64,000 nucleotides of DNA from Modicisalibacter radicis. GTDB lineage: Bacteria; Pseudomonadota; Gammaproteobacteria; Pseudomonadales; Halomonadaceae. Positions 42,928 through 51,356 of the stretch are shown here, in pieces. A program made the position numbers and the translations under genes. The stretch lies in assembly GCF_900961225.1 (NCBI RefSeq), contig NZ_CAAHFN010000058.1:1-64000 (forward strand), given 5' to 3'. The notes under the pieces are model-generated. The model ran no database searches. It saw nothing but the letters and a program-made list of their open reading frames with translations, and was not told the DNA's origin. The number at the start of each line of letters is the position of its first letter. Within the stretch, counting starts at the first letter, position 1.

Positions 42928-44493
42928 ATGTCGCTCGACGATCTGCACCTCAACCTGCGCAACCTGGCCCCCGACGACTATCCGCAGCTCAAGACGCTGA
43001 TGGATGCCGTCTACGACGACATCGGCGGGGCCTGGCCGAAACACACCATCGACAAGCTGATCGACGAGTTTCCCGACGGCCAGATCCTCATCGAGGACGA
43101 CGGCCGCATCGTCGGCGTGGCGCTGACCGCACTGGTCGATTACGACGAGTTCTCCAACCCGCACAAGTACGACGACCTGATCGGCCATCGCGAGGTGATC
43201 CTCAACGACCCCAACGGCGATGCGCTGTATGGCCTCGACGTGCTGATCGACCCGGCCTATCGCGGCCACCGCCTGGGCCGGCGCCTCTACGAGGCGCGCA
43301 AGGAGCTGTGCCGCTCGATCAACCTGCGCTCGATTCTCGCCGGCGGGCGGATCCCCAATTATCATCAGTACGCCGCCGAGATGTCGCCCACCGAGTACCT
43401 GGAGAAGGTCGCCCGCAAGGAGATCCACGACCCGATCCTGTCGTTCCAGCTGGCCAACGACTTCCAGGTCAAGCGGCTGCTGCGCAAGTACCTGCCCGAG
43501 GACGAGAAATCCCAGGGCTACGCGACGCTGCTGGAGTGGAACAACATTCTCTTCGAGCCCGCCGAACGGGTGCTCGAGACGCGCAAGACCCAGGTGCGCG
43601 TCGGCGCCGTGCAGTGGCAGATGCGCGAGTTCGCCTCGGTGGAATCGGTGCTCCAGCAGGTCGAGTACTTCGTCGACGCGGTGGCCGACTACCAGAGCGA
43701 CTTCGCGGTGCTGCCGGAGCTGTTCAACACGCCGCTGATGGGGCTCACCGACCAGTCCAACCAGATCGAGGCGATCCGCTTCCTGGCCGGTTTTACCGAA
43801 CGCTTCAAGAACGAGATCTCGCGCATGGCAGTGTCGTTCAACATCAACATCGTCGCCGGCTCGATGGTCGAGATCGGCGACGACGACAAGCTCTACAACG
43901 TCTCTTACCTGTGCCACCGCGACGGCGAGATCGATCGCCAGGCCAAGCTGCACATCACCCCCCAGGAGCGCCGCGACTGGGTGGTGGAAGGCGGCGACGA
44001 ACTGCGCGTGTTCGACACCGACGCCGGCCGCGTGGGCATCCTGATCTGCTACGACGTGGAGTTCCCGGAACTGCCTCGGCTGCTCGCCGACCAGGACATG
44101 GACATCCTGTTCGTGCCGTTCTGGACCGATACCAAGAACAGCTACCTGCGGGTGCGCCACTGCTCGCAGGCGCGCGCCATCGAGAACGAATGCTACGTGG
44201 TGTTGTGCGGCAGCGTCGGCAACGTGCCGTCGATCGAGAACCTCGACATCCAGTACGCCCAGTCGTCGGTATTCTCGCCGTCGGACTTCGCCTTCCCCCA
44301 CGACGCGGTGCTCTCCGAGACCACCCCCAACACCGAGATGGTGATGTTCTCGGATCTCGACCTGACCCGGCTCAAGGTGGTGCGCAGCGAGGGCTCGGTG
44401 ACCAACCTCAAGGATCGCCGCCAGGATCTCTACGACCTGCGTCTGCGCGACTGGTCATGGAAGTCGGGCAGCAGACAGGACGATGGCAACTGA
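42928..44493 (+). CDS. GNAT acetyltransferase fused to a carbon-nitrogen hydrolase (nitrilase superfamily)
   Basis: A 521-aa two-domain enzyme. The N-terminal GNAT domain (residues about 8-190; DVLIDPAYRGHRLGRRLYEAR) is joined to a nitrilase-fold amidase (about 222-500). The catalytic triad is E264 (LPELF), K340 (AKLHITP) and C374 (LICYDVEFPE). This fusion is widespread among proteobacteria but its substrate is not established; an acylated amine or amide is plausible. Confidence 0.9.
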   Translation: MSLDDLHLNLRNLAPDDYPQLKTLMDAVYDDIGGAWPKHTIDKLIDEFPDGQILIEDDGRIVGVALTALVDYDEFSNPHKYDDLIGHREVILNDPNGDALYGLDVLIDPAYRGHRLGRRLYEARKELCRSINLRSILAGGRIPNYHQYAAEMSPTEYLEKVARKEIHDPILSFQLANDFQVKRLLRKYLPEDEKSQGYATLLEWNNILFEPAERVLETRKTQVRVGAVQWQMREFASVESVLQQVEYFVDAVADYQSDFAVLPELFNTPLMGLTDQSNQIEAIRFLAGFTERFKNEISRMAVSFNINIVAGSMVEIGDDDKLYNVSYLCHRDGEIDRQAKLHITPQERRDWVVEGGDELRVFDTDAGRVGILICYDVEFPELPRLLADQDMDILFVPFWTDTKNSYLRVRHCSQARAIENECYVVLCGSVGNVPSIENLDIQYAQSSVFSPSDFAFPHDAVLSETTPNTEMVMFSDLDLTRLKVVRSEGSVTNLKDRRQDLYDLRLRDWSWKSGSRQDDGN

Positions 44494-44521
44494 CCCGCGA
44501 CACACCCTAGCGAGACACGCC

Positions 44522-45301
44522 ATGAGCCTGTGGAATGAGCTCAAGCGCCTGGGCGGCGCACGCCGGCCCTTCCCCGAGAGTGAATGGCAGGAGGCCCGCC
44601 GGCGCTTGCCGCTGCTCGCGACGCTCGACGCCGCCGAGACCGAACGGCTCGGCCAGCGCGCCTGGGCGTTTCTGCACCGCAAGCGCCTGACGCTGCCCGA
44701 CGACGACGCCTTCGACCTGCCCGCGCGCCTGGCGCTGGCCGCCCAGGCCTGCCTGCTGACGCTGGGCTGGGACGACAGGGAGGCCCGCGAGGCGTTCGCC
44801 AACGTCCACCAGGTCGTGGTGGTCCCCGATGCCTTCCGCCGCCATGTGGAAGAGATGGATGACGCCGGCGTGGTCCACGAGTACGAGGACGAACGGGTCG
44901 GCGAGACCTGGTATCAGGGGCCGATCGTGGTGTCGCTCGCCGACCTGGCGGAGAGTGGCGACTGGACCGGTTTCAACGTGGTGATCCACGAGTTCGCGCA
45001 CAAGCTCGACATGGGCAACTCCCAGGATGTCGACGGCTTTCCGCCGCTGCCGCGGGATATCGCCTCCCGGGAGTGGCACCGCGTCTTCAGCGCGGTCTGG
45101 GACGATCTGCAGGCGCACCTCGAACGCGGCGAGCCCACGCCGATCGACGACTATGCCGCGACGCATCCCGGTGAATGCTTCGCGGTGTGCTGCGAGACTT
45201 TCTTCAGCGCCCCCGACCACCTCGACGCCGCCTACCCGGAGCTCTACGCGCTGCTCGCGCGCTACTTCCGCCAGGCGCCGCTGGATCGCCTGCCGCACTG
45301 A
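44522..45301 (+). CDS. mtfA: Zinc-dependent peptidase, MtfA family
   Basis: A 259-aa cytosolic metallopeptidase. The zinc motif is HEFAH (H156, H160), with the downstream ECFAVCCETFFSAP segment supplying the third ligand as in E. coli MtfA. E. coli MtfA titrates the glucose repressor Mlc. The ATG at 44522 gives a family-like N terminus; an ATG at 44483, which overlaps the previous gene, is an alternative with an AGGA nearby. It is encoded just after the GNAT-nitrilase gene. Confidence 0.9.
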   Translation: MSLWNELKRLGGARRPFPESEWQEARRRLPLLATLDAAETERLGQRAWAFLHRKRLTLPDDDAFDLPARLALAAQACLLTLGWDDREAREAFANVHQVVVVPDAFRRHVEEMDDAGVVHEYEDERVGETWYQGPIVVSLADLAESGDWTGFNVVIHEFAHKLDMGNSQDVDGFPPLPRDIASREWHRVFSAVWDDLQAHLERGEPTPIDDYAATHPGECFAVCCETFFSAPDHLDAAYPELYALLARYFRQAPLDRLPH

Positions 45302-45329
45302 GTCGCGGCTCATCAAGAAAACGCGACAC

Positions 45330-45355
45330 GCCTCGCCACATGCGGCGAGGCTGTT
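45330..45355 (+). terminator. Probable terminator after mtfA
   Basis: GCCTCGCC (45330-45337) pairs with GGCGAGGC (45344-45351) around ACATGC, followed by TGTTT. The T tract is weak. Confidence 0.55.
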
Positions 45356-45400
45356 TGGAACGCACTTCCCGGCACCCGGCAATCTCGGACGCCGGCGGCA

Positions 45401-45474
45401 GCGAAGCAAGGGTCCTTTGCCATGGAGGGCAAAGGTAGCGCCCGGGGATGGGTTTACAGCGCCCTTGCGAAGCA
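45401..45474. repeat. Nested inverted and direct repeats between convergent genes
   Basis: An outer inverted repeat GCAAGGG/CCCTTGC (45406-45412, 45462-45468) encloses an inner hairpin CCTTTGCC/GGCAAAGG (45414-45421, 45428-45435). AGCGCCC occurs twice (45437-45443, 45458-45464) and GCGAAGCA twice (45401-45408, 45467-45474). No T tract follows. It looks like a structured noncoding repeat rather than a terminator. Confidence 0.6.
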
Positions 45475-45503
45475 GTCAGTCGAGCGTCGCCATATGACGT
45501 GCG

Positions 45504-46667
45504 TTACGGCGTCATCACCACCTTGATGCAGCCATCCTGCTTGGCGTTGAAGTTGGCGTAGGCGTCGGGCGCCTGGGCCAGCGGGTAGCGATGAGTGATG
45601 ATGAACGACGGGTCGATCAGCCCCTGCTCCACCGTTCTCAGCAGCGGTTTCAGATACTGCTGCATGTGGGTCTGGCCACTCTTGACCGACAGCGACTTGT
45701 TCATCAGCGCGTTCAACGCCACACCGTCGACCTTGTCGGTATATACCCCGGGCAGCGAAAGCCGGCCGCCCTTGCGCACCGACAGGGTCATCTCATTGAA
45801 GGCGTCGGGATGATTCGCTTCGCTTGAATCCGCACTGCGGCGCTCGGCTTCGGGATCGCCCTGCCCGTGGGCCTCGGCGCCGACGCAGTCGATGCCGCAG
45901 TCCGGGCCGCGCCCGCCGGTCATCTCGAGCAGCTTGCTGTAGACGTCGTCCTGCTCGAAATCGATGACCTCGGCACCGCCCTGTTCGTTGGCGAGCTTGA
46001 GTCGCTCCGGCACCCGGTCGATGGCGATCACCCGGCCCGCGCCACGCATCCAGGCGCTGCGAATGGCGAACTGGCCGACCGGACCGCAGCCCCAGATGGC
46101 CACGGTATCACCGGCTTCCATGTCGCAGTTATCGACCGCCTGATAGCCCGTCGGATAGATGTCCGACAGGAACAGCAACTGGTCGTCACGCAGGTCGGAC
46201 TCGACCTTGATCGGACCGACGTCCGCGTAGGGCACGCGCACGTATTCAGCCTGGCCGCCGGGGATGCCGCCGAGCATGTGCGAATAGCCGAACAGCGCGG
46301 AAGGCGAGTGGCCCATGGCGCCGGCGGCCATGTCGGCGTTGGGGTTGGACTCGTCGCATAGCGAGTAGAGATGCTTGTTGCAGAAGAAGCAGCTGCCGCA
46401 GGCGATGGTGAACGGCACCACCACACGATCGCCCTTCTTCAGGTTGTGCACCGCCGAGCCGGTCTCAACGACCTCGCCCATGAACTCGTGGCCGAGCACA
46501 TCGCCTTCCTGCATGCCGGCCATCAGCCCATTGTAAAGGTGCAGGTCGGAACCGCAGATCGCGGTGGCGGTTATCTTGATGATCGCGTCGCGCGGTTCCT
46601 GGATCCTGGGATCGTCGACATTGTCGACGCGGACATCGTGGGTACCGTGCCAGGTCAATGCTTTCAT
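45504..46667 (-). CDS. Zinc-dependent alcohol dehydrogenase (formaldehyde dehydrogenase-like)
   Basis: A 387-aa medium-chain dehydrogenase. Catalytic zinc ligands are in ICGSD and GHEFMGEV; the structural zinc cysteines are in [15 protein letters not shown]. The Rossmann motif is WGCGPVGQF. An insertion of about 40 residues ([20 protein letters not shown]) before the domain end is typical of the FdhA-like group that oxidises formaldehyde or other aldehydes with NAD. It is monocistronic, with a strong palindrome upstream. Confidence 0.88.
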   Translation of the reverse strand: MKALTWHGTHDVRVDNVDDPRIQEPRDAIIKITATAICGSDLHLYNGLMAGMQEGDVLGHEFMGEVVETGSAVHNLKKGDRVVVPFTIACGSCFFCNKHLYSLCDESNPNADMAAGAMGHSPSALFGYSHMLGGIPGGQAEYVRVPYADVGPIKVESDLRDDQLLFLSDIYPTGYQAVDNCDMEAGDTVAIWGCGPVGQFAIRSAWMRGAGRVIAIDRVPERLKLANEQGGAEVIDFEQDDVYSKLLEMTGGRGPDCGIDCVGAEAHGQGDPEAERRSADSSEANHPDAFNEMTLSVRKGGRLSLPGVYTDKVDGVALNALMNKSLSVKSGQTHMQQYLKPLLRTVEQGLIDPSFIITHRYPLAQAPDAYANFNAKQDGCIKVVMTP

Positions 46668-46762
46668 GGTGACTCCTTGTCACTTGGGACTCCGTGTCTG
46701 CAGGCCCGCGTCTTCTGTTGCCGGGTGCTTGCGACCCGACACGCAGCGGAAGATAACTCCTT

Positions 46763-46784
46763 TTAATTCAAAAAGTTGAATTAA
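46763..46784. promoter_or_regulatory. Perfect 9-bp inverted repeat upstream of the alcohol dehydrogenase
   Basis: TTAATTCAA (46763-46771) and TTGAATTAA (46776-46784) are exact reverse complements with AAAG between them. It lies about 95 bases before the start codon. Length and symmetry suit a TetR-, MarR- or GntR-type operator; the regulator is not adjacent. Confidence 0.55.
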
Positions 46785-46837
46785 CGATTAGAGACCTGCG
46801 GGGCGTTACTTCAAGCTAGGAAGCACCCGCCGCCCTG

Positions 46838-48250
46838 TCAAGCGGGTCGGGAACCGGCCGCGGCCGGCCATGCCAGGGTCACTTCGAGCCCGCGCGGATC
46901 GCGATTGGCCAGCGTCAGCCGCGCTTGCTGGCGCTTTGCCAGCTCGAGCACGATCGCCAGGCCCAGGCCGCTGCCGGTAGTGCGCTGGTCCGCGGCGCGT
47001 CGAAAGCGCTCGGTGACTCGCGTGAGCATGGCTTCCGGGACCCCGGGGCCGGTATCGCGTACCACCAGCAGCGCCTCGTTCGCGACGCTCGCCAGCTCGA
47101 GCGTCACTCGTCCACCGTCGGGCGTGTAGCGCAGCGCGTTGTCGAGCAGGTTGCGCACCAGGATACCCATCTCGACCGGATCGGCACGGACCCGCAGCGT
47201 CGTCAACCCTGTAACTTCAAGTGTCTGGCCACGCGCCTGCGCCCAGGGCCAGAGCTCGGCGACCAGTTCCAGTACCAGCGGGTAGATGTCGATGTCCTTT
47301 TCCTGCCGTGCAGCTCCCTGGTCCAGGCGGGCCAGCACCAGTAGCTGCTCGACCACCCGCTGCAGGCGCGCCACACCGGTATAAGCCTTGTCCAAAGACG
47401 TGCTTTCGCCGGCACGGGCGTTGTCGATATGGATCTTGAGCCCAGCCAGGGGAGTGCGCAGTTCGTGGGCCGCATCGGCTGTGAAGCGCCGCTCGCGTTC
47501 CAGGGTCTCGCGCAGGCGGGCGATGAAATCGTTGATCGAAGCCTGAAGGCCAGCCAGCTCGCGTGGCACATCGGCATCGATGAAGCGCAACTGCCATTCA
47601 TTACGCCCGGCAACCTGGCGCGACAGGCTGCCGATGGGCTCGAGTCCGCGTTTGATGGTCCAAGCCGTGGCCAGCAGCAGCAGCGGCAGCGCGATCAACA
47701 TCGGAATCAGATTGCCCAGCGTGACCTTGCGGCCAAGCTCATCGATGAACTCCTCCTGTATGCCGGTGCGGATCCAGGTCTCGCTGCGCGCATCGAACAG
47801 CGAGAACACTCGCCAGCGGTCGCCGCCATAGTCGACCCAGCGATACCCCTCGGCCTCGGGTGGGGGGAAGGAACCGTGATCGTTCCATCCTGCCCCCAAC
47901 AGACGCGGCGATCCATCGGCGTTCCAGAAGCCCACTGCCAGCATGCGCTCTTCATGATGATAGCGCTCCGCAGCCCCAGGATCGTCGGGCGGCTCGGGAC
48001 GTCCATCGATATAACGTCGCGCCAGGTGCCCGGGCTGATTGAGCCATGCGGCGATCGCTCGGTAGGCCGCAGGGGGAGCATCGACGCTGATCCGGGCGGC
48101 GATCAAGCGGCTTTGCAGACTCAACTGAGCATCGAGGATCTCCTCCATCTCGTGCTCGGTGATCAGATAGGCGGCAGTCACGATCAAGGCCGTGGCGCCG
48201 GCCAGCACCAGCGCCAGCGTGCGGGTGAGATAGCGCCTGATAGAGATCAT
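46838..48250 (-). CDS. Sensor histidine kinase (PmrB/QseC-like)
   Basis: A 470-aa inner-membrane kinase: two transmembrane helices (about 10-32 and 180-198) around a 150-residue periplasmic sensor region, then HAMP-like linker, HisKA and HATPase. Phosphoacceptor H262 lies in ADAAHELRTPLAG. N box NLLDNALRYTPDGG, G1 DTGPGVPEA and G2 GSGLGLAIV are present. It overlaps the response-regulator gene by four bases. PmrAB/QseBC systems sense cations, membrane-active peptides or redox stress; which applies here is not visible. Confidence 0.92.
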   Translation of the reverse strand: MISIRRYLTRTLALVLAGATALIVTAAYLITEHEMEEILDAQLSLQSRLIAARISVDAPPAAYRAIAAWLNQPGHLARRYIDGRPEPPDDPGAAERYHHEERMLAVGFWNADGSPRLLGAGWNDHGSFPPPEAEGYRWVDYGGDRWRVFSLFDARSETWIRTGIQEEFIDELGRKVTLGNLIPMLIALPLLLLATAWTIKRGLEPIGSLSRQVAGRNEWQLRFIDADVPRELAGLQASINDFIARLRETLERERRFTADAAHELRTPLAGLKIHIDNARAGESTSLDKAYTGVARLQRVVEQLLVLARLDQGAARQEKDIDIYPLVLELVAELWPWAQARGQTLEVTGLTTLRVRADPVEMGILVRNLLDNALRYTPDGGRVTLELASVANEALLVVRDTGPGVPEAMLTRVTERFRRAADQRTTGSGLGLAIVLELAKRQQARLTLANRDPRGLEVTLAWPAAAGSRPA

Positions 48251-48909
48251 TGATGGTCCGGTGCAAGGCGATAGCCGATGCCGCGCACCGTGGCGATCAG
48301 TTGCTTGTCGAGCTTCTTGCGCAGGTGATGAATGTGCACCTCGACGGCATTGGAGGCCACCTCCTCGTTCCAACCGTAGAGCAGGCTCTCGAGATGCGGA
48401 CGGGTCATGACCTTTCCCGGGTGACGAGCGAGTTCGAGCAGCAGCGCATATTCGCGTCGCGCCAAGGGCACAACCTGAGAGCGCCAGGTCACGGTGTGGT
48501 TTGCTTCGTCGATCTGCAGTGGGCCGACCTCGATCATCTGCGAGGCTCGCCCCTCGGCACGCCGCATCACCACGCGCAGGCGCGCCAACAATTCCTGCAG
48601 ATCGAACGGCTTGAGCACGTAGTCGTCGGCACCGCCATCGAGCCCGGCGATGCGCGCCTCGATATCGTCGCGCGCGGTCAGAATCAGAACCGGCAGAGCA
48701 CTGTGGCGGCGAAGTTCCTTCAATACCTGCATGCCATCGATGTCGGGCAGTCCCAGATCCAGCACCACCACCGAGAAGGTGTCGTAGCGTATCGCGGCTA
48801 GCGCATCGCGGCCGCTTTCCAGCCAGTCGACCGCGTACCCCTCGCGTTGCAGGGCGGTCTTGATGCCATCACCCAGCAGCGGGTCATCTTCTATCAGTAA
48901 TACACGCAT
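48247..48909 (-). CDS. OmpR-family response regulator (PmrA/QseB-like)
   Basis: A 220-aa regulator. The receiver domain has the acidic pair in LLIEDDP, phosphorylation site D51 (VVLDLGLPD) and the conserved lysine in LKPFD. The C-terminal winged helix ends NAVEVHIHHLRKKLDKQLIATVRGIGYRL. NAVEVHIHHLRKKL is characteristic of the PmrA/QseB/TctD subgroup, which binds CTTAA-type direct repeats. A perfect box of this kind lies 51 bases before its own start. Confidence 0.93.
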   Translation of the reverse strand: MRVLLIEDDPLLGDGIKTALQREGYAVDWLESGRDALAAIRYDTFSVVVLDLGLPDIDGMQVLKELRRHSALPVLILTARDDIEARIAGLDGGADDYVLKPFDLQELLARLRVVMRRAEGRASQMIEVGPLQIDEANHTVTWRSQVVPLARREYALLLELARHPGKVMTRPHLESLLYGWNEEVASNAVEVHIHHLRKKLDKQLIATVRGIGYRLAPDHQ

Positions 48910-48959
48910 GCCGACCCCATTGTTGTACCCGCCATCAGCCACCACTATCCACTGGCTTT

Positions 48960-48976
48960 CTTAAGAAGCCCTTAAG
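48960..48976. promoter_or_regulatory. PmrA/QseB-type box upstream of the response regulator
   Basis: CTTAAG (48960-48965) repeats exactly as CTTAAG (48971-48976) with five bases between. The 11-base period places both on the same DNA face. It matches the direct-repeat sites of PmrA/QseB regulators and implies autoregulation. Confidence 0.75.
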
Positions 48977-49196
48977 AAACTGCTGCACGATTCGACTCCG
49001 AGCGACTCAACGTTCAGTGCGGCTCGATCACCGGCTCAGCCGAGATGGGTGATCACTGCGTCGAAGGAGTCTCCTCCTTGAGTGCGGCCGGCACCAGAGC
49101 GCCATCGCTCAGCCAATCTGCTTTCCAGGTCCCCGATACCTATGCCGGACGCCAGATTCTGGGCACCTGACACCAGCATCCGCATGAGAAGCCTGC

Positions 49197-49847
49197 TCAC
49201 CTCTTCAGTCGAGCCATCAGCCGCCGAACTTCCTCGCGGCGCCCCGCATCGGCCAGTTCACGCCCCGGACGTGACGGGGCCCGCAGGGCCTTTTCCAAGG
49301 CCTGGAGCGATTCGCTATCGCGCCCCTGCTCATGGAGATAGTCTGCCCAGAAGTAAAGCGTGTCGAGCCCGTCGGAGTTGATGGCGAGCGCTTGTTTCAG
49401 GTAACGCTCGGCCTTGTCGTCATCACCGAAGCTCAGCGGCCACCCCGGTACTTGGTAATAGAGCGCACCGAGGCTGGTATAGGCAGAGCCGTTCAACGCC
49501 ATGGGATCCAGCTCCAGGGCGCTCTCCAGATGACGGCGGGCTTGCTTGACCAGATCGAGCGCCCTTAGACCACCGCTGGCCCCGGCTTGGGTAGACCGCA
49601 CGATACCGGCCCACGCCTGTAGTTCAGCGGCGTCCGGATGGTCGACGAGCAGTTCATCAACCTCGGTGGCCAGCGATGCGAAGGCATCCGCTTGTTGCCC
49701 TTCGGGTAACTCGTAGTGGATTTCGGCCCAGCGGGTTTGTATATGAGCGAGGGAGGCGGCAGTGGTCTCATCCATGGCCATCAATGGCAGAGCGTATAGC
49801 CAGGCCAGGCCGGCGAACAGTACCGCGGCGGTCATGCAGCGTTTCAT
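49197..49847 (-). CDS. Secreted TPR-like (tetratricopeptide) protein
   Basis: A 216-aa protein with a signal peptide (MKRCMTAAVLFAGLAWLYALPLMA). Helical TPR-like repeats are evident, such as DKAERYLKQALAINSDGLDTLYFWADYLHEQGRDSESLQALEKAL. TPR pairs suggest a scaffold for partner proteins in the periplasm. It is the last gene of the five-gene operon; its start overlaps the SDR stop as ATGA. Confidence 0.82.
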   Translation of the reverse strand: MKRCMTAAVLFAGLAWLYALPLMAMDETTAASLAHIQTRWAEIHYELPEGQQADAFASLATEVDELLVDHPDAAELQAWAGIVRSTQAGASGGLRALDLVKQARRHLESALELDPMALNGSAYTSLGALYYQVPGWPLSFGDDDKAERYLKQALAINSDGLDTLYFWADYLHEQGRDSESLQALEKALRAPSRPGRELADAGRREEVRRLMARLKR

Positions 49848-50671
49848 GATGCATTCTCCGGCTTGTCGATAAAGCGTCGAATAACTGGCCACTGACGGGC
49901 CAGGGCACGATCTACCAGGCTCGGCATCATGGCGTTCAAGCGCGTATACAACCGCTCGGGGGCGCCTAGCTGGGTCTCTTCACGACCCCGCTCGATGGCA
50001 CGACGCACCGCGCTGGCAACTTGGGCAGGGGTGTCCATGGTGTTACCCAATTCGCGATTCAGGGCTTCCACATCAGGGGCGTTCATGCGGGTACGGGTAG
50101 CCCGTGGGGAGACGAGAAGCACGCGCACCCGGGTGTTGGCCAGTTCCCGACGCAACGCCTGGGTGAAGCCGCGCAAGGCGAACTTGGACGCGCAATAGCA
50201 GGCCTGGCCGGGATAACCCAGGGTGCCGAAGGTCGAGCCCAGATTGATCACCCAACCATGCCGGGCCGCCAGTAACTGTGGCAGCAGATCGCGGGTGAGC
50301 TGCAGAGTGGCGGTGAGGTTGAGAGTGAGCAAATGCTGTATGTCCTCGGCGCTGCAGGTCTCGAATAGCCCCATTCGATTTACCCCGGCCGCATTGATCA
50401 GCATGTTGCTGCCAGCCTCCCGGCTCGCCGCTGCTAGCCGAGCTCGCTCGTCAGCCCGTGTCAGGTCGGCAGCCAGCGCCGTTACCTGGCCCGGATAGCA
50501 CTCGACAAGGGCTTCGAGTGGTTCGGTTCGACGGCCTGATATCAGGATGCGGGCCCCGGCGACAGCGAACTCTTGCACCAGCGCTTGACCGATGCCGCCG
50601 CTGGCGCCGGTGATCAGGATCCGCTGAGCGCCCCAGCCCCCCTCGGGCAGACACTCCCTAGACCAGCGCAT
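49844..50671 (-). CDS. Short-chain dehydrogenase/reductase
   Basis: A 275-aa classical SDR: cofactor motif TGASGGIG, NAAG in the middle, catalytic serine region LGSTFGTLG and active-site YCASK. It probably uses NADP(H), as the residues after beta-2 are basic (SGRRTEP). The ATG at 50671 overlaps the upstream gene by 14 bases. In context it may reduce a fatty aldehyde or ketone made by the neighbouring ligase and oxygenase-like protein. Confidence 0.87.
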   Translation of the reverse strand: MRWSRECLPEGGWGAQRILITGASGGIGQALVQEFAVAGARILISGRRTEPLEALVECYPGQVTALAADLTRADERARLAAASREAGSNMLINAAGVNRMGLFETCSAEDIQHLLTLNLTATLQLTRDLLPQLLAARHGWVINLGSTFGTLGYPGQACYCASKFALRGFTQALRRELANTRVRVLLVSPRATRTRMNAPDVEALNRELGNTMDTPAQVASAVRRAIERGREETQLGAPERLYTRLNAMMPSLVDRALARQWPVIRRFIDKPENAS

Positions 50672-51356
50672 CGGACAGCCCCCGAATAGCACTGCCGCCT
50701 TTGACTCCGGCCTCGACCCCGCGAAACATGGCACCGTAAAGACGGTAGACCATCCGTGCGCAATCGATCACCACCTGAAGGTCCTCGCCTTCCAGACGGT
50801 TGACCAACCCCTCGAAGAAGGCGAGGTGACCGATGTCCAGACTGCCATGGGATGTCAGGTAGCGCACGGCACGGTCGGGTAAGGCCAGGCTCGTTTGCAA
50901 TCGCTCCGCGGCCTGGGTGGCCAGTGCGGTGCTGGTTCCTTCCAGAACCTGGACCATGCCGAAAAAGGCCACCGGATTACCGTGATGAATACTGTCCCGC
51001 ACATAGGAAACCATGAGCTGAGTGGCGGGGTCCGGTGTGGCGCTGGCAGCGACCTCGGCATCGCCACCGGCGGTGCGTATGTCATCGAGTATCCAGTGTT
51101 CATGGCCGTGCTCTTCCTCGATGTATTCCACCAGGGCAGCGCGTAGCCAATCCAACCGGTCCGGCAAACGAGCCCCACAGGCCATCATCAGCGGCACTGT
51201 GAAACGAACGTGATGATAAGCCTGGCCGAGGAAAGCCAGGTACTCGGCCTGACTCACCTCGCCGGCCAGAGCACGGGTCAGCAGCGGTGTGGCCAGGAGC
51301 CAGTCACGCTCCTCGCGCGTGGCCTCCTGCAGACGTTGGTAGCCAGTCATGGGCAT
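50658..51356 (-). CDS. Heme-oxygenase-fold iron-containing redox enzyme (HDO/TenA-like)
   Basis: A 232-aa all-helical protein of the heme-oxygenase/TenA/PqqC fold. Potential metal ligands lie in YIEEEHGHEHWILDD (E80-82, H83) and HGSLDIGHLAF (H170, D174, H177), plus H48/H49 and E139. This spacing is that of HDO di-iron oxygenases, a family including UndA and N-oxygenases. I expect an oxidative step on a fatty or amino-acid-derived substrate. The stop of the ligase gene overlaps the start of this gene. Confidence 0.78.
   Translation of the reverse strand: MPMTGYQRLQEATREERDWLLATPLLTRALAGEVSQAEYLAFLGQAYHHVRFTVPLMMACGARLPDRLDWLRAALVEYIEEEHGHEHWILDDIRTAGGDAEVAASATPDPATQLMVSYVRDSIHHGNPVAFFGMVQVLEGTSTALATQAAERLQTSLALPDRAVRYLTSHGSLDIGHLAFFEGLVNRLEGEDLQVVIDCARMVYRLYGAMFRGVEAGVKGGSAIRGLSDALV

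Noticed and set aside
42862..44301. 479-codon minus-strand frame opposite the GNAT-nitrilase gene
   Set aside because: It is antisense to a fully featured two-domain protein and has no recognisable motif.
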